Assembly (NCBI GenBank): GCA_016290695.1
Contig: JAEEUX010000090.1
Coordinates: forward strand, 1 to 8,877
Length of the DNA: 8,877 bases
Source of the DNA: Oscillospiraceae bacterium
GTDB taxonomy: Bacteria; Bacillota; Clostridia; Oscillospirales; Oscillospiraceae
Direction of reading: 5' to 3'
Shown: piece after piece, positions 1 through 5,998 of the stretch
How positions within the stretch are numbered: the stretch's first letter is position 1
Layout of the letters: every line of letters starts with the position of its first letter
Notes under the pieces: model-generated
Database searches by the model: none
Seen by the model: only the letters and a program-made list of their open reading frames with translations
What the model was told of the DNA's origin: nothing
Position numbers and translations under genes: made by a program

Positions 1-981
1 GATGTACTGGCGGTATTCGTTCAGCGTCGTCGCGCCGATGCAGTGGAGCTCACCGCGCGCGAGCATGGGCTTTAAGAGGTTGCCCGCGTCCATGCTGCCC
101 TCGGTTTTGCCCGCGCCGACGATGGTGTGCAGCTCGTCTATAAAGAGCAGAATGCGCCCCTCGCTCTTGCGTACTTCGTTCAGCACGGCCTTGAGGCGCT
201 CCTCAAATTCGCCGCGAAACTTCGCCCCGGCGATGAGACTGCCCATATCGAGGGAAAAGATGGTCTTATCCTTTAGGCTGCCGGGAACGTCGCCCTTCAC
301 GATGCGTTGGGCAAGACCCTCGGCAATGGCTGTTTTGCCGACGCCGGGCTCACCGATGAGCACGGGGTTATTCTTGCTCTTGCGGGAGAGAATGCGGATG
401 ACGTTTCGTATTTCCTCGTCGCGCCCGATAACGGGGTCAAGCTTATTCTGACGCGCGCGCTCGACAAGGTCGGTGCCGTATTTTTTGAGCGCGTTGTAGG
501 TTTCCTCGGGATTGTCGCTCGTGACGCGCTGGTTGCCGCGCACGGAGGACAGCGCCTTCATGCTGCGTTCCTTGTTTATGTCCCATGTGCGGAAAAGCTG
601 CTTTAGTTCGCCCTCCTCGGCGTCGAGCAGACCCAAAAACAGGTGCTCCACGGAGATGTATTCGTCCTTCATGGATTTTGCCGCCGATTCGGCGGAGCGC
701 AGGGCGTTGTCCATGCCCTGTGAAATATAGACTTTTCCTGCCTCGCGCCCATAGCTCGTCACCTTTGGCAAACGCTCGATAAGAGCGTCCACCGCGCGCT
801 GAAAGCCCGGAGTGTCAACGCCCATGGCAGTGAGAAGCTGGGGGATAAGCCCCTCAGCGTCACGGCACAGGGCCGAGAGCAGGTGGCACTGCTCCACCTG
901 CTGGTTGCCGTACTCCTGAGCAAGCGACTGCGATTCCTGCAGGGCAGAGAGTGATTTTTGCGTAAAACGGTCAAGATTCAT
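1..981 (-). CDS. clpB: ClpB disaggregase chaperone, N-terminal part (runs off the window)
   Basis: This is the first 327 codons of the Hsp100 ATPase ClpB, which with DnaK/DnaJ/GrpE pulls polypeptides out of aggregates in the cytosol. The frame is open to base 1, so about 540 residues of a usual ~860 lie outside the window. Residues 1-145 form the two Clp N repeats. They are followed by the linker typical of ClpB (NPEETYNALKKYG, then KLDPVIGRDEEI) and the first AAA+ module. Walker A is GEPGVGKT at residues 210-217 and Walker B is LLFIDELH at 278-285, with catalytic E283. The KLDPVIGRDEE stretch and the N-domain resemble ClpB rather than ClpC or ClpA. The ATG at 981 has AGGAGG about 8 bases upstream. 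A perfect CIRCE element lies about 100 bases upstream, which implies HrcA heat-shock control. No oddity is seen in the visible part. Confidence 0.95.
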   Translation of the reverse strand, partial: MNLDRFTQKSLSALQESQSLAQEYGNQQVEQCHLLSALCRDAEGLIPQLLTAMGVDTPGFQRAVDALIERLPKVTSYGREAGKVYISQGMDNALRSAESAAKSMKDEYISVEHLFLGLLDAEEGELKQLFRTWDINKERSMKALSSVRGNQRVTSDNPEETYNALKKYGTDLVERARQNKLDPVIGRDEEIRNVIRILSRKSKNNPVLIGEPGVGKTAIAEGLAQRIVKGDVPGSLKDKTIFSLDMGSLIAGAKFRGEFEERLKAVLNEVRKSEGRILLFIDELHTIVGAGKTEGSMDAGNLLKPMLARGELHCIGATTLNEYRQYI

Positions 982-1083
982 TTCTGAAGCCTCCTTTCGG
1001 CTTTCCTAACCTTATCTTCCTGTCCTTAGTATAAGTGCCAATCGTGAACAAATCCCGTCTAAAATATGTCCAAATTGTAAACA

Positions 1084-1110
1084 TTAGCACTCTCACAGTG
1101 AGAGTGCTAA
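1084..1110 (-). promoter_or_regulatory. CIRCE operator (HrcA binding site) upstream of clpB
   Basis: A perfect inverted repeat TTAGCACTC - 9 bases - GAGTGCTAA matches the CIRCE consensus in both arms (1084-1092 and 1102-1110). CIRCE is the DNA target of the heat-shock repressor HrcA in Bacillota and other phyla, usually at groESL, dnaK or clpB. Here it sits between the hepT terminator and clpB, so clpB is the only plausible target. The spacer (TCACAGTGA) extends the symmetry. It lies 102 bases before the clpB ATG, which is rather far. A TATACT box on the minus strand at 1033-1028 has no good -35, so the promoter position relative to CIRCE is unresolved. Confidence 0.95.
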
Positions 1111-1152
1111 TGAAAGCGGGGCGAAAAACTCCCGGGAATTGTGCGGTGTCGG

Positions 1153-1183
1153 AAAAAACACACCGTCGGAGGCGACGGTGTGT
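1153..1183 (-). terminator. Intrinsic terminator of the mntA-hepT operon
   Basis: On the minus strand a perfect 11-bp stem (ACACACCGTCG / CGACGGTGTGT, 1158-1168 with 1173-1183) with a 4-base loop is followed at once by a run of six T (complement of 1153-1158). It begins 17 bases after the hepT stop codon and separates that operon from the CIRCE/clpB unit. Confidence 0.92.
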
Positions 1184-1200
1184 AAGAATATCTGCGGCAA

Positions 1201-1548
1201 TCAAGGCAGCTCAGCCAATATATTCTTTACCTGTTCAACAAAAGCGGGCAAATCGTAAAAAATGACTTCGGCAATAAGCGTCCAGTTAACGCCCTCGTAA
1301 TCATGAACCAAACGATGGCGAAGCCCCGAAACGACTCGCCAAATAACTTCCGGGTGTGATTGTTTGAACTCTGCCGATAACTGGTATACCTGCTCTCCGA
1401 TGTTGTAAATCGGCGTCGTAACAGCCCATTGAGAAAACTTATCATTCAAAAGCACGTCTTCCGTAATTTTTCGGTTTTTTATTTCTTCATGCAAAGCGTC
1501 CCATAGCAAGACTATCTTCTTGAGACGCTCCTTATCAGGTTTGTTCAT
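1201..1548 (-). CDS. hepT: HepT-like HEPN-domain toxin (DUF86 family RNase)
   Basis: A 115-residue all-helical protein of the HepT/DUF86 HEPN family. It carries the family active site R-X4-H-X-Y as RHRLVHDY, with R77, H82 and Y84. In characterised MntA-HepT systems, HepT is an RNase that acts in trans on cellular RNA, and the Tyr of this motif is the residue AMPylated by MntA to silence it. All three key residues are present, so the toxin looks intact. Its ATG (1548) overlaps the mntA stop as ATGA (1545-1548). An AAGGAGG lies inside the end of mntA, with a rather long 13-base spacing, so translation is probably coupled to mntA. An intrinsic terminator follows. Specificity (tRNA or mRNA) cannot be read from the sequence. 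Confidence 0.9.
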   Translation of the reverse strand: MNKPDKERLKKIVLLWDALHEEIKNRKITEDVLLNDKFSQWAVTTPIYNIGEQVYQLSAEFKQSHPEVIWRVVSGLRHRLVHDYEGVNWTLIAEVIFYDLPAFVEQVKNILAELP

Positions 1549-1841
1549 GCGATTCGGATTCCCTCCTTCATGACGGAATCATAAAACGGCGTTCCGAAGT
1601 CTCCCTCGCGTATCTCAAAAACGTCTGCATTTCTGCCGCTCAGCTCGCGCAGTTCCTCTGCCATGGCAAAAATATCTCTTGAAGCAAAAGATGAACCGCC
1701 GAAAACGACTATATCAATGTCCGACTCCGCCGTTGCGTCGCCGCGCGCATACGAGCCGAACAGCAAGGCGTATTCTGCATGATATTTCCTGAGCAGCGGC
1801 CTGATTAAGCTTTCAATTTCAGAAATTGACAACACCGGCAT
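1545..1841 (-). CDS. mntA: MntA antitoxin, minimal nucleotidyltransferase
   Basis: A small nucleotidyltransferase of the MNT (pol beta-like) fold, about 98 residues. It shows the signature GSYARGDATAESDIDIVV, that is G-S-X10-D-X-D, with the two Asp (D41 and D43 from the chosen start) as metal ligands. Family knowledge: MntA transfers AMP onto the tyrosine of the HepT RX4HXY motif and so detoxifies the partner RNase. Start choice: the open frame reaches a GTG at 1850, but the AAGGGG Shine-Dalgarno abuts that GTG. It is spaced 8 bases from the ATG at 1841, which I prefer. It is the first gene of a two-gene operon with a good promoter at 1869-1897 and a short leader of about 20 bases. Base composition looks more A/T-rich than the flanking metabolic genes, consistent with a mobile defence or toxin-antitoxin cassette. 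Confidence 0.9.
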   Translation of the reverse strand: MPVLSISEIESLIRPLLRKYHAEYALLFGSYARGDATAESDIDIVVFGGSSFASRDIFAMAEELRELSGRNADVFEIREGDFGTPFYDSVMKEGIRIA

Positions 1842-1868
1842 TTGGTTCACCCCTTATTATATATCATT

Positions 1869-1897
1869 ATTATATGTAAATACGCGCAAAACATCAA
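1869..1897 (-). promoter_or_regulatory. Promoter of mntA-hepT
   Basis: On the minus strand, TTGATG (1897-1892), a 17-base spacer and a perfect TATAAT (1874-1869). Transcription would start near 1862, about 20 bases before the mntA ATG. A second TATAAT-like box lies just downstream in the very A/T-rich stretch 1852-1875, which could bind a regulator or act as an alternative -10. Confidence 0.75.
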
Positions 1898-1945
1898 GCA
1901 GAAGTTTCTCGCTGCCCTTTGATTTTAGCCCTCTTACTATGAGAG

Positions 1946-1976
1946 CGCCCCCGGAAACGCAGAGCTTCCGGGGGCG
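1946..1976 (-). terminator. GC-rich hairpin at the end of the transporter/dehydratase operon
   Basis: A perfect 11-bp inverted repeat (CGCCCCCGGAA, 1946-1956; TTCCGGGGGCG, 1966-1976) with a 9-base loop begins 6 bases after the stop codon of the enolase-superfamily gene. The minus-strand 3' flank (CTCTCATAG) is only weakly U-rich. It may therefore be a weak or Rho-assisted terminator, or an mRNA 3'-end stabiliser, rather than a classic intrinsic terminator. Confidence 0.6.
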
Positions 1977-1982
1977 TATGAG

Positions 1983-3164
1983 TTATTTGACAGAAATTAT
2001 TTCGGACTGGCGAAGGATTTCTTCCGTGGGCTCGTTGCCGATGCCGGGGAGGTCCGGAATGTCGAAATAACCGTTCGCGGGCTGATAATCATAGACAAAT
2101 TGTTCTCTTACATAGGAGAAGGTGTTGGTCGTGTGATGTTCATGGATGAAGAAATTGGGGATAGCCGCTTCAAGCTGCAGGGCAAGCGCAACGCTCAGCG
2201 CGGTGTTGCAGGTATGCGTCTGCACGGAAGCGCCGTAGGTCTGCGCGAGGTCGGCTATCTTTCTGCCCTCGGTTATGCCGCCGCAGTTCCCGAGGTCCGG
2301 CTGGATAACGTCCAGGAGCTTTCTTTCGAGAAGAGGGAGGAAGCCTGCGCGAGTGTAATTCCTTTCGCCGGTGGCGAGCGGGATGTCTACTTTTTCACGG
2401 ATTTTTTCAAATTCGTGCGTTTCAAGCGGCCCGGCGGCTTCTTCAAGCAGGCTTGGCTTATAGTCCCTGGCTACCTCGGCGAACTGTATCGCCGTGTGTG
2501 CGCCGGTTATGCAGTGGTTTTCCAAAATGAGCTCCACGTCCTCGCCGATAACGGAGCGCACGGCGTCCAGCTTCTGGTCTATTTCGCGGAGAGTGCGCGG
2601 GAGAAGATGATATTTACCCTCATAAGCGTCTATCCTGCTGCCGTCGAGGTGTTTGGCGACGAAATCTACCTTGATGCAGTCGTAGCCCTCGTCAACCGCG
2701 CTCTGGCAGGCTGCCTTGAGGAAACCGAGGTCTCCGGGCGCGCCGAAGAAGTCCTCGTATTTCCAGCCGTTCTGGAGCTGACTCGCATAAGCGCGTATCT
2801 TATCGCGGTGCTTTCCACCGAGCAGCACATAGAGCGGAACCTTGAAGTATTTGCCCTTGATGTCCCACAGGGCCGTGTCTATGGCCGAAATCGCGGCTAA
2901 GATTACGCCGCCGTTGCCTACGGCCCAGAAGCTGTGAATAAGCCTCTGATAGATAACGTCGTTATCGAGTGGGTCCTTTCCGATGAGCTGCCTTGCAAAA
3001 TTCCTCAGAAGCTCTATGCAGCCGAGAGAGTAATCTCCGATGGAGACTCCGGCTTCGCCGTAGCCGTAAATATCCTCGTCAGTGTTTATGCGTACCAGTA
3101 CCGGCGTCTGCCCACCGTTGCCATGGCGGGGGAAGCGGATTATATCAACTGAAGTTATTTTCAT
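1983..3164 (-). CDS. Enolase-superfamily enzyme, mandelate racemase/sugar-acid dehydratase type
   Basis: A 393-residue member of the mandelate racemase/muconate lactonizing enzyme family, of usual length. The N-terminal capping domain spans about residues 1-125 and the TIM barrel the rest. The barrel shows KVD (K165, D167), ENH (E215, H217), LLEEA (E241), TGER (E267), QPDLGNCGGIT (D290) and QTH (H317), then IHEHH (E342). By family analogy E215, E241 and E267 bind Mg2+, and H317-D290 is the catalytic dyad that abstracts or delivers the alpha proton of a carboxylate. This resembles galactonate/fuconate-type dehydratases. The first metal ligand is Glu where most relatives have Asp; I believe some MR subgroups share this. 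The exact reaction (dehydration or epimerisation) is unknown. AGGAGG lies 8 bases before the ATG. The gene follows the ABC ATPase by 20 bases, so the substrate is probably what the transporter imports. Confidence 0.87.
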   Translation of the reverse strand: MKITSVDIIRFPRHGNGGQTPVLVRINTDEDIYGYGEAGVSIGDYSLGCIELLRNFARQLIGKDPLDNDVIYQRLIHSFWAVGNGGVILAAISAIDTALWDIKGKYFKVPLYVLLGGKHRDKIRAYASQLQNGWKYEDFFGAPGDLGFLKAACQSAVDEGYDCIKVDFVAKHLDGSRIDAYEGKYHLLPRTLREIDQKLDAVRSVIGEDVELILENHCITGAHTAIQFAEVARDYKPSLLEEAAGPLETHEFEKIREKVDIPLATGERNYTRAGFLPLLERKLLDVIQPDLGNCGGITEGRKIADLAQTYGASVQTHTCNTALSVALALQLEAAIPNFFIHEHHTTNTFSYVREQFVYDYQPANGYFDIPDLPGIGNEPTEEILRQSEIISVK

Positions 3165-3184
3165 TTTATTGTCCTCCTTAGCTA

Positions 3185-3949
3185 TTAAATATAGTAGTCC
3201 ACAAGGTCGAGGAAGTTTATCTTATACAGGAACTGCTTGAGCCGCGGGTTATCCGCGTTTTCAAATATTTCCTTCGGCGTGCCCTGCGCCTCGACCTTAC
3301 CGTGCTCCAGAAACACGACCTTCGTAGCGGCGTTTCTGACAAAGTTCATCTCATGCGTGACGAGCAGTATCGTGTTTCCGGCAGCTGCAACTTTTTTTAT
3401 CGCGGTCAGCACCTCGCCGACAAGCTCCGGGTCGAGGGCTGAGGTCGGCTCATCCAGCAAAAGCAGCTCCGGGTCCATGGCGAGCGCCCTCGCGATGGCG
3501 ACGCGCTGCTGCTGCCCGCCGGAAAGGTGGCGCGGATAGTGGAAGAGACGGTCGCTCATGCCCACTCTGTCAAGCTCCAGAAGCGCCCGACGTTCCGCCT
3601 CAGCCTTCGATAGGCCCTTCACCGTGATAAGACCCTCGGTGACGTTTTCAAGGGTGTTCCTGTTTTTCAGCAGGTTGAACTGCTGGAAAACCATTTCCGT
3701 TTCAAGGCGTATTTTCCTCCTGTCTGAGCCGGAACGGCAGGTGAGGTTATACTCCTTTTCTCCGATTTTCAGAAAACCGCTTTCCGGCGTTTCGAGCAGA
3801 TTCAGCGAGCGCAGAAGTGTGGATTTTCCCGTTCCGGAGGGGCCGATTACCGCCACTACGTCGCCCTTCTCAATGTCGAGGCTGAGATTATCGAGCACCT
3901 GCGTGTCGCCGAAACGCTTGCTCAGCCCGCGAATTTCTATATAGCTCAT
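3185..3949 (-). CDS. Polar amino acid-type ABC transporter ATPase
   Basis: A 254-residue ATP-binding subunit of the polar amino acid uptake family (GlnQ/HisP type), which powers import through the permease encoded next to it. All nucleotide-binding motifs are intact. Walker A is GPSGTGKS (36-43), the Q-loop is VFQQFNL (87-93), the signature is LSGGQQQR (142-149), Walker B is LLLLDEPT (162-169) with catalytic E167, the D-loop is SALD (170-173) and the H-loop is H199. The insert around residues 66-82 before the Q-loop is charged and variable. Its ATG overlaps the permease stop codon as ATGA (3946-3949), so the two are translationally coupled. The C-terminus ends in the family-like LKQFLYKI followed by a short tail. 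Substrate identity cannot be deduced from this subunit. Confidence 0.95.
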   Translation of the reverse strand: MSYIEIRGLSKRFGDTQVLDNLSLDIEKGDVVAVIGPSGTGKSTLLRSLNLLETPESGFLKIGEKEYNLTCRSGSDRRKIRLETEMVFQQFNLLKNRNTLENVTEGLITVKGLSKAEAERRALLELDRVGMSDRLFHYPRHLSGGQQQRVAIARALAMDPELLLLDEPTSALDPELVGEVLTAIKKVAAAGNTILLVTHEMNFVRNAATKVVFLEHGKVEAQGTPKEIFENADNPRLKQFLYKINFLDLVDYYI

Positions 3950-4740
3950 GTCGCGCTCACCTCCGCCTTTTCCGCACGGACGGATTCGAGAACGGCGGTC
4001 AGCCGCTGCGCCTCCTTGCCCTCAAAGGCGGGGGCCTGTTCGTCTATCCTGAAATGCCGCTCGAGGCGTTTGAATACCTGCTCGAGTACGATGGTCAGGA
4101 TCCAATAAATGATAGCCAGCGAGCAATACGCTTCAAAATAGCGGAAGTTGCGGCCCGCCAGAATCCTTCCTGCGGCGGTGAGGTCAACGACCGCGACGGT
4201 GAAGGCAAGGGAAGTGCCCTTAATAAGCTGAATGAGAGAGTTGCCGAGCGAGGGGATAGCCACCACGACGGACTGCGGCAGGATGACCCTTCTGAGTATC
4301 TGCCCGCCCGTCATTCCGAGCGCTCTCGCCGCCTCAAGCTGCCCCTTATCCACAGATTCGATAGCCGCGCGTATTACCTCCGAGTCGAAGGCTGACTGGT
4401 TGAGGCCCAGCGCGACAATGGCGAAGAAGACGGCCGGAATCGAATTTATGTTGTAATTTGTTCCGTGGGTGAGGTTAATGTATTTTAGTATCAGGGGTAT
4501 GCCGTAATAGGTGATATAAAGCTGAACCAATATCGGTGTTCCTCTGAGGAAGGATATATAAAACGCGCCTATATGCCGCAGAACGGGAACCCTGTGAATT
4601 TTTACGAGGGCCAGCGCCAGACCGAGGACATATCCGATAAGCGTCGCTATTATAGTAAGCTCAATGGTGGTAGGGAAGGCCTTTAATATTTCGGGAATCT
4701 GCGTAAAAACGAGCTTCCAGTCAAATAAAACCACATCCAT
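3946..4740 (-). CDS. Polar amino acid-type ABC transporter permease
   Basis: A 264-residue inner-membrane permease of the His/Glu/Gln/Arg/opine family. Hydrophobic segments are seen at about 22-46, 53-85 (containing the family motif RGTPILVQ at 67-74), 102-118 and 155-190, with the last at 203-225. The cytoplasmic EAA coupling loop runs EAARALGMTGGQILRRVILP (136-155) and docks the ATPase. One permease gene is present, so the channel would be a homodimer. The tail after residue 226 is long, charged and less conserved. The ATG at 4740 has a modest GGAG about 10 bases upstream. It is separated from the solute-binding gene by 91 bases containing a hairpin, and it overlaps the ATPase gene by 4 bases. 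Confidence 0.94.
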   Translation of the reverse strand: MDVVLFDWKLVFTQIPEILKAFPTTIELTIIATLIGYVLGLALALVKIHRVPVLRHIGAFYISFLRGTPILVQLYITYYGIPLILKYINLTHGTNYNINSIPAVFFAIVALGLNQSAFDSEVIRAAIESVDKGQLEAARALGMTGGQILRRVILPQSVVVAIPSLGNSLIQLIKGTSLAFTVAVVDLTAAGRILAGRNFRYFEAYCSLAIIYWILTIVLEQVFKRLERHFRIDEQAPAFEGKEAQRLTAVLESVRAEKAEVSAT

Positions 4741-4771
4741 ATTCTTTCATCTCCGTTTCTTTCCGCTGTGC

Positions 4772-4808
4772 CGAAGCGCCTGTCAAACCGCTGCCGACTG
4801 GCGCTTCG
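4772..4808 (-). promoter_or_regulatory. Hairpin between solute-binding protein and permease genes
   Basis: A perfect 9-bp inverted repeat (CGAAGCGCC, 4772-4780; GGCGCTTCG, 4800-4808) with a 19-base loop lies in the 91-base gap after the solute-binding protein gene. There is no T-run after it, so it is not a classic terminator. Such intercistronic hairpins commonly stabilise the upstream mRNA, so that the binding protein is made in excess over the membrane subunits. That role is an inference here. Confidence 0.6.
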
Positions 4809-4831
4809 CGCCGCTGCGGATTAAACTTTGC

Positions 4832-5728
4832 CTATTCCTTGTCTGCGATGCCGGGGGTGAAGTCGTCGAAAAGATACTCCTGGCAGATAGCCGTCGATGT
4901 TCCGTTGGCGAAAACCTCGGCCAGTGCGCGGTTGACGTCCTCGTAAAGCTGGTCGTCGCCGTAAGCTACCACGAAATAAGAATACTTGGTGGAGGTTCTG
5001 CCCTTGAGGCTGTAGGCGTCGACGTCAATGTTGTATTCCGGCTGATAGTAGCCGTTGAACATCGGCGCGTCGATTATGGTGAAGTCCACGCGGCCCGCCT
5101 CGACATCCTGAAGGCTCGTAACGATGTCTATGCTGGCGTAGTTTATGTTTATCTGCTGGTCGGGGTGTTCCTCGTTCCAGTCCTCGACGAGCGTGGTCTT
5201 GTCGTTGCCTGCGCTGCCGTACATCGTGAGGCCGACGAGGCTTTCAAGGCCGTTGAATTCGATGTTGAGATCCTTGTTGATGACGATGAGGTAATCGTTT
5301 ACCATGATGGGGTCGGTGTAGTGGACGAGCTTTTCTCTGTCCGCATTCTTCGCAAGGTTATTGAAGCCGAGCTGATAAATGCCGGAGTTTACGCCCGTGA
5401 GTATGGAGCCGAGGTCAGAAGCCTGGATGAGCTCGAGCTTATACTGGGGCAGAAGGTCAAAAACCGCTTTCAGAAGCGCGACGTTGTGGCCGTCGAGCTC
5501 GCCGTCGTCGTTTGTGTAGATGAGGGGGCGGGGGCCGCCTGCTGTTGCGGCGACTATGGTCCTGACCTCCGGCGTGCTCGCTTCGTCGTTTGCGGCGGCA
5601 GCGGGGGTCGCGGGGGACTGGGATGCATCGGCGGCAGGCTGTGCGTTATTTGAAGAGCTGCTTCCGCATCCGGCGAACGCGGCGAGAATAAGCAGCGCTG
5701 ATAGTATAATAGAAATAAGTTTTTTCAT
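4832..5728 (-). CDS. Family-3 solute-binding lipoprotein of the ABC importer
   Basis: A 298-residue extracellular substrate-binding protein of the bacterial family 3 (amino acid-type) fold. It starts with a lipoprotein signal (KK, hydrophobic 4-19) ending in a lipobox FAGC, with lipidated Cys at residue 21. A Ser/Asn/Pro/Ala-rich tether follows (22-53). The ligand-binding domain begins near 56 with the typical stretch YTNDDGELDGHNVALLKAVF (71-90) and continues through FNNLAKNADREKLVHYTDP (122-140) and YGSAGNDKT (170-178). I chose the ATG at 5728 because AGGAGG lies 8 bases upstream and the signal peptide begins there. The open frame extends to 5830 but without a ribosome site. It would deliver a small polar solute to the permease and ATPase downstream; which solute is unknown. 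It is preceded by a terminator-like leader structure. Confidence 0.93.
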   Translation of the reverse strand: MKKLISIILSALLILAAFAGCGSSSSNNAQPAADASQSPATPAAAANDEASTPEVRTIVAATAGGPRPLIYTNDDGELDGHNVALLKAVFDLLPQYKLELIQASDLGSILTGVNSGIYQLGFNNLAKNADREKLVHYTDPIMVNDYLIVINKDLNIEFNGLESLVGLTMYGSAGNDKTTLVEDWNEEHPDQQININYASIDIVTSLQDVEAGRVDFTIIDAPMFNGYYQPEYNIDVDAYSLKGRTSTKYSYFVVAYGDDQLYEDVNRALAEVFANGTSTAICQEYLFDDFTPGIADKE

Positions 5729-5751
5729 AATGATTTCCTCCTTAAAATAGC

Positions 5752-5811
5752 AAAAACGGAGACCCCGCCCGCGCTTTGCGCTGAGCTGACAGGATCTCCG
5801 GTTTTTCCGGT
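5752..5811 (-). promoter_or_regulatory. Terminator/attenuator-like leader hairpin before the solute-binding gene
   Basis: On the minus strand CGGAGATCCT (5800-5791) pairs with GGGGTCTCCG (5766-5757), including two G-U wobbles. An inner GCGC-AAA-GCGC hairpin sits inside, and TTTTT (5756-5752) follows directly: the shape of an intrinsic terminator. The wobbles are mismatches on the plus-strand RNA, so the structure belongs to the minus strand. Upstream, CCGG-AAAAA-CCGG (5810-5798) shares bases with the terminator's 5' arm and could be an alternative fold. Only about 20 bases remain before the AGGAGG and ATG, too few for a separate promoter. Transcripts of the transporter must therefore pass this structure. 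It could be an attenuator or a leaky terminator. No known riboswitch class was recognised. Confidence 0.65.
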
Positions 5812-5836
5812 CAATTCCTTTTTTTATCAATTATTA

Positions 5837-5998
5837 GGCAACACCGTACAATTTACGGCACATATCGTGCTTGCGGAATGTTCCGTCATATCGGCCCAAA
5901 ATACTCGGCAATACACAAAGTATTACCTGCGCTTTTTGAACGATCTGACGCAAATTCTGACGGCGCAATCTATGCGCCGGAATTATGCGGTGTTACCC
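5837..5998. mobile_element. MITE-like element, copy 1
   Basis: A 162-bp non-coding element with imperfect terminal inverted repeats. The left end starts GGCAACACCG. The right end, read inward, starts GGGTAACACCGCATAATTCC. It is flanked on both sides by TTA (5834-5836 and 5999-6001), compatible with a 3-bp target duplication. It aligns without gaps to the copy at 8575-8736 in the same orientation, with 17 differences in 161 positions counted by eye. It encodes no transposase. One end lies inside the 3' end of yezD and supplies that gene's last eight codons and its stop. Its other end is 26 bases upstream of the leader hairpin of the solute-binding gene. Confidence 0.85.

Noticed and set aside
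1842..1850. GTG start of mntA at 1850
   Set aside because: The Shine-Dalgarno AAGGGG abuts this GTG with no spacer but is 8 bases from the ATG at 1841.
2100..2900. Long plus-strand open frame of 266 codons
   Set aside because: It lies wholly antisense to the enolase-superfamily gene, which has full family motifs and a strong ribosome site. The frame is a shadow of the GC-biased codons.
4664..5653. Long plus-strand open frame of 329 codons
   Set aside because: It runs antisense across the solute-binding gene and into the permease gene. Its low-complexity Val/Gly/Glu-rich translation is typical of a reverse-strand shadow.
5757..5811. Bidirectional terminator serving a plus-strand gene
   Set aside because: No plus-strand gene ends here. 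Two stem pairs are G-U wobbles only in the minus-strand RNA and become mismatches in the plus-strand RNA.
5729..5830. Longer start for the solute-binding protein at 5830
   Set aside because: No ribosome site is found there, the extra residues precede a normal lipoprotein signal, and they would be encoded by the terminator-like leader structure.
5837..5998. CRISPR-like or tandem repeat interpretation of the repeated sequence
   Set aside because: There are only two copies, 2.6 kb apart, with inverted ends and TTA flanks. This fits a transposable MITE and not an array.
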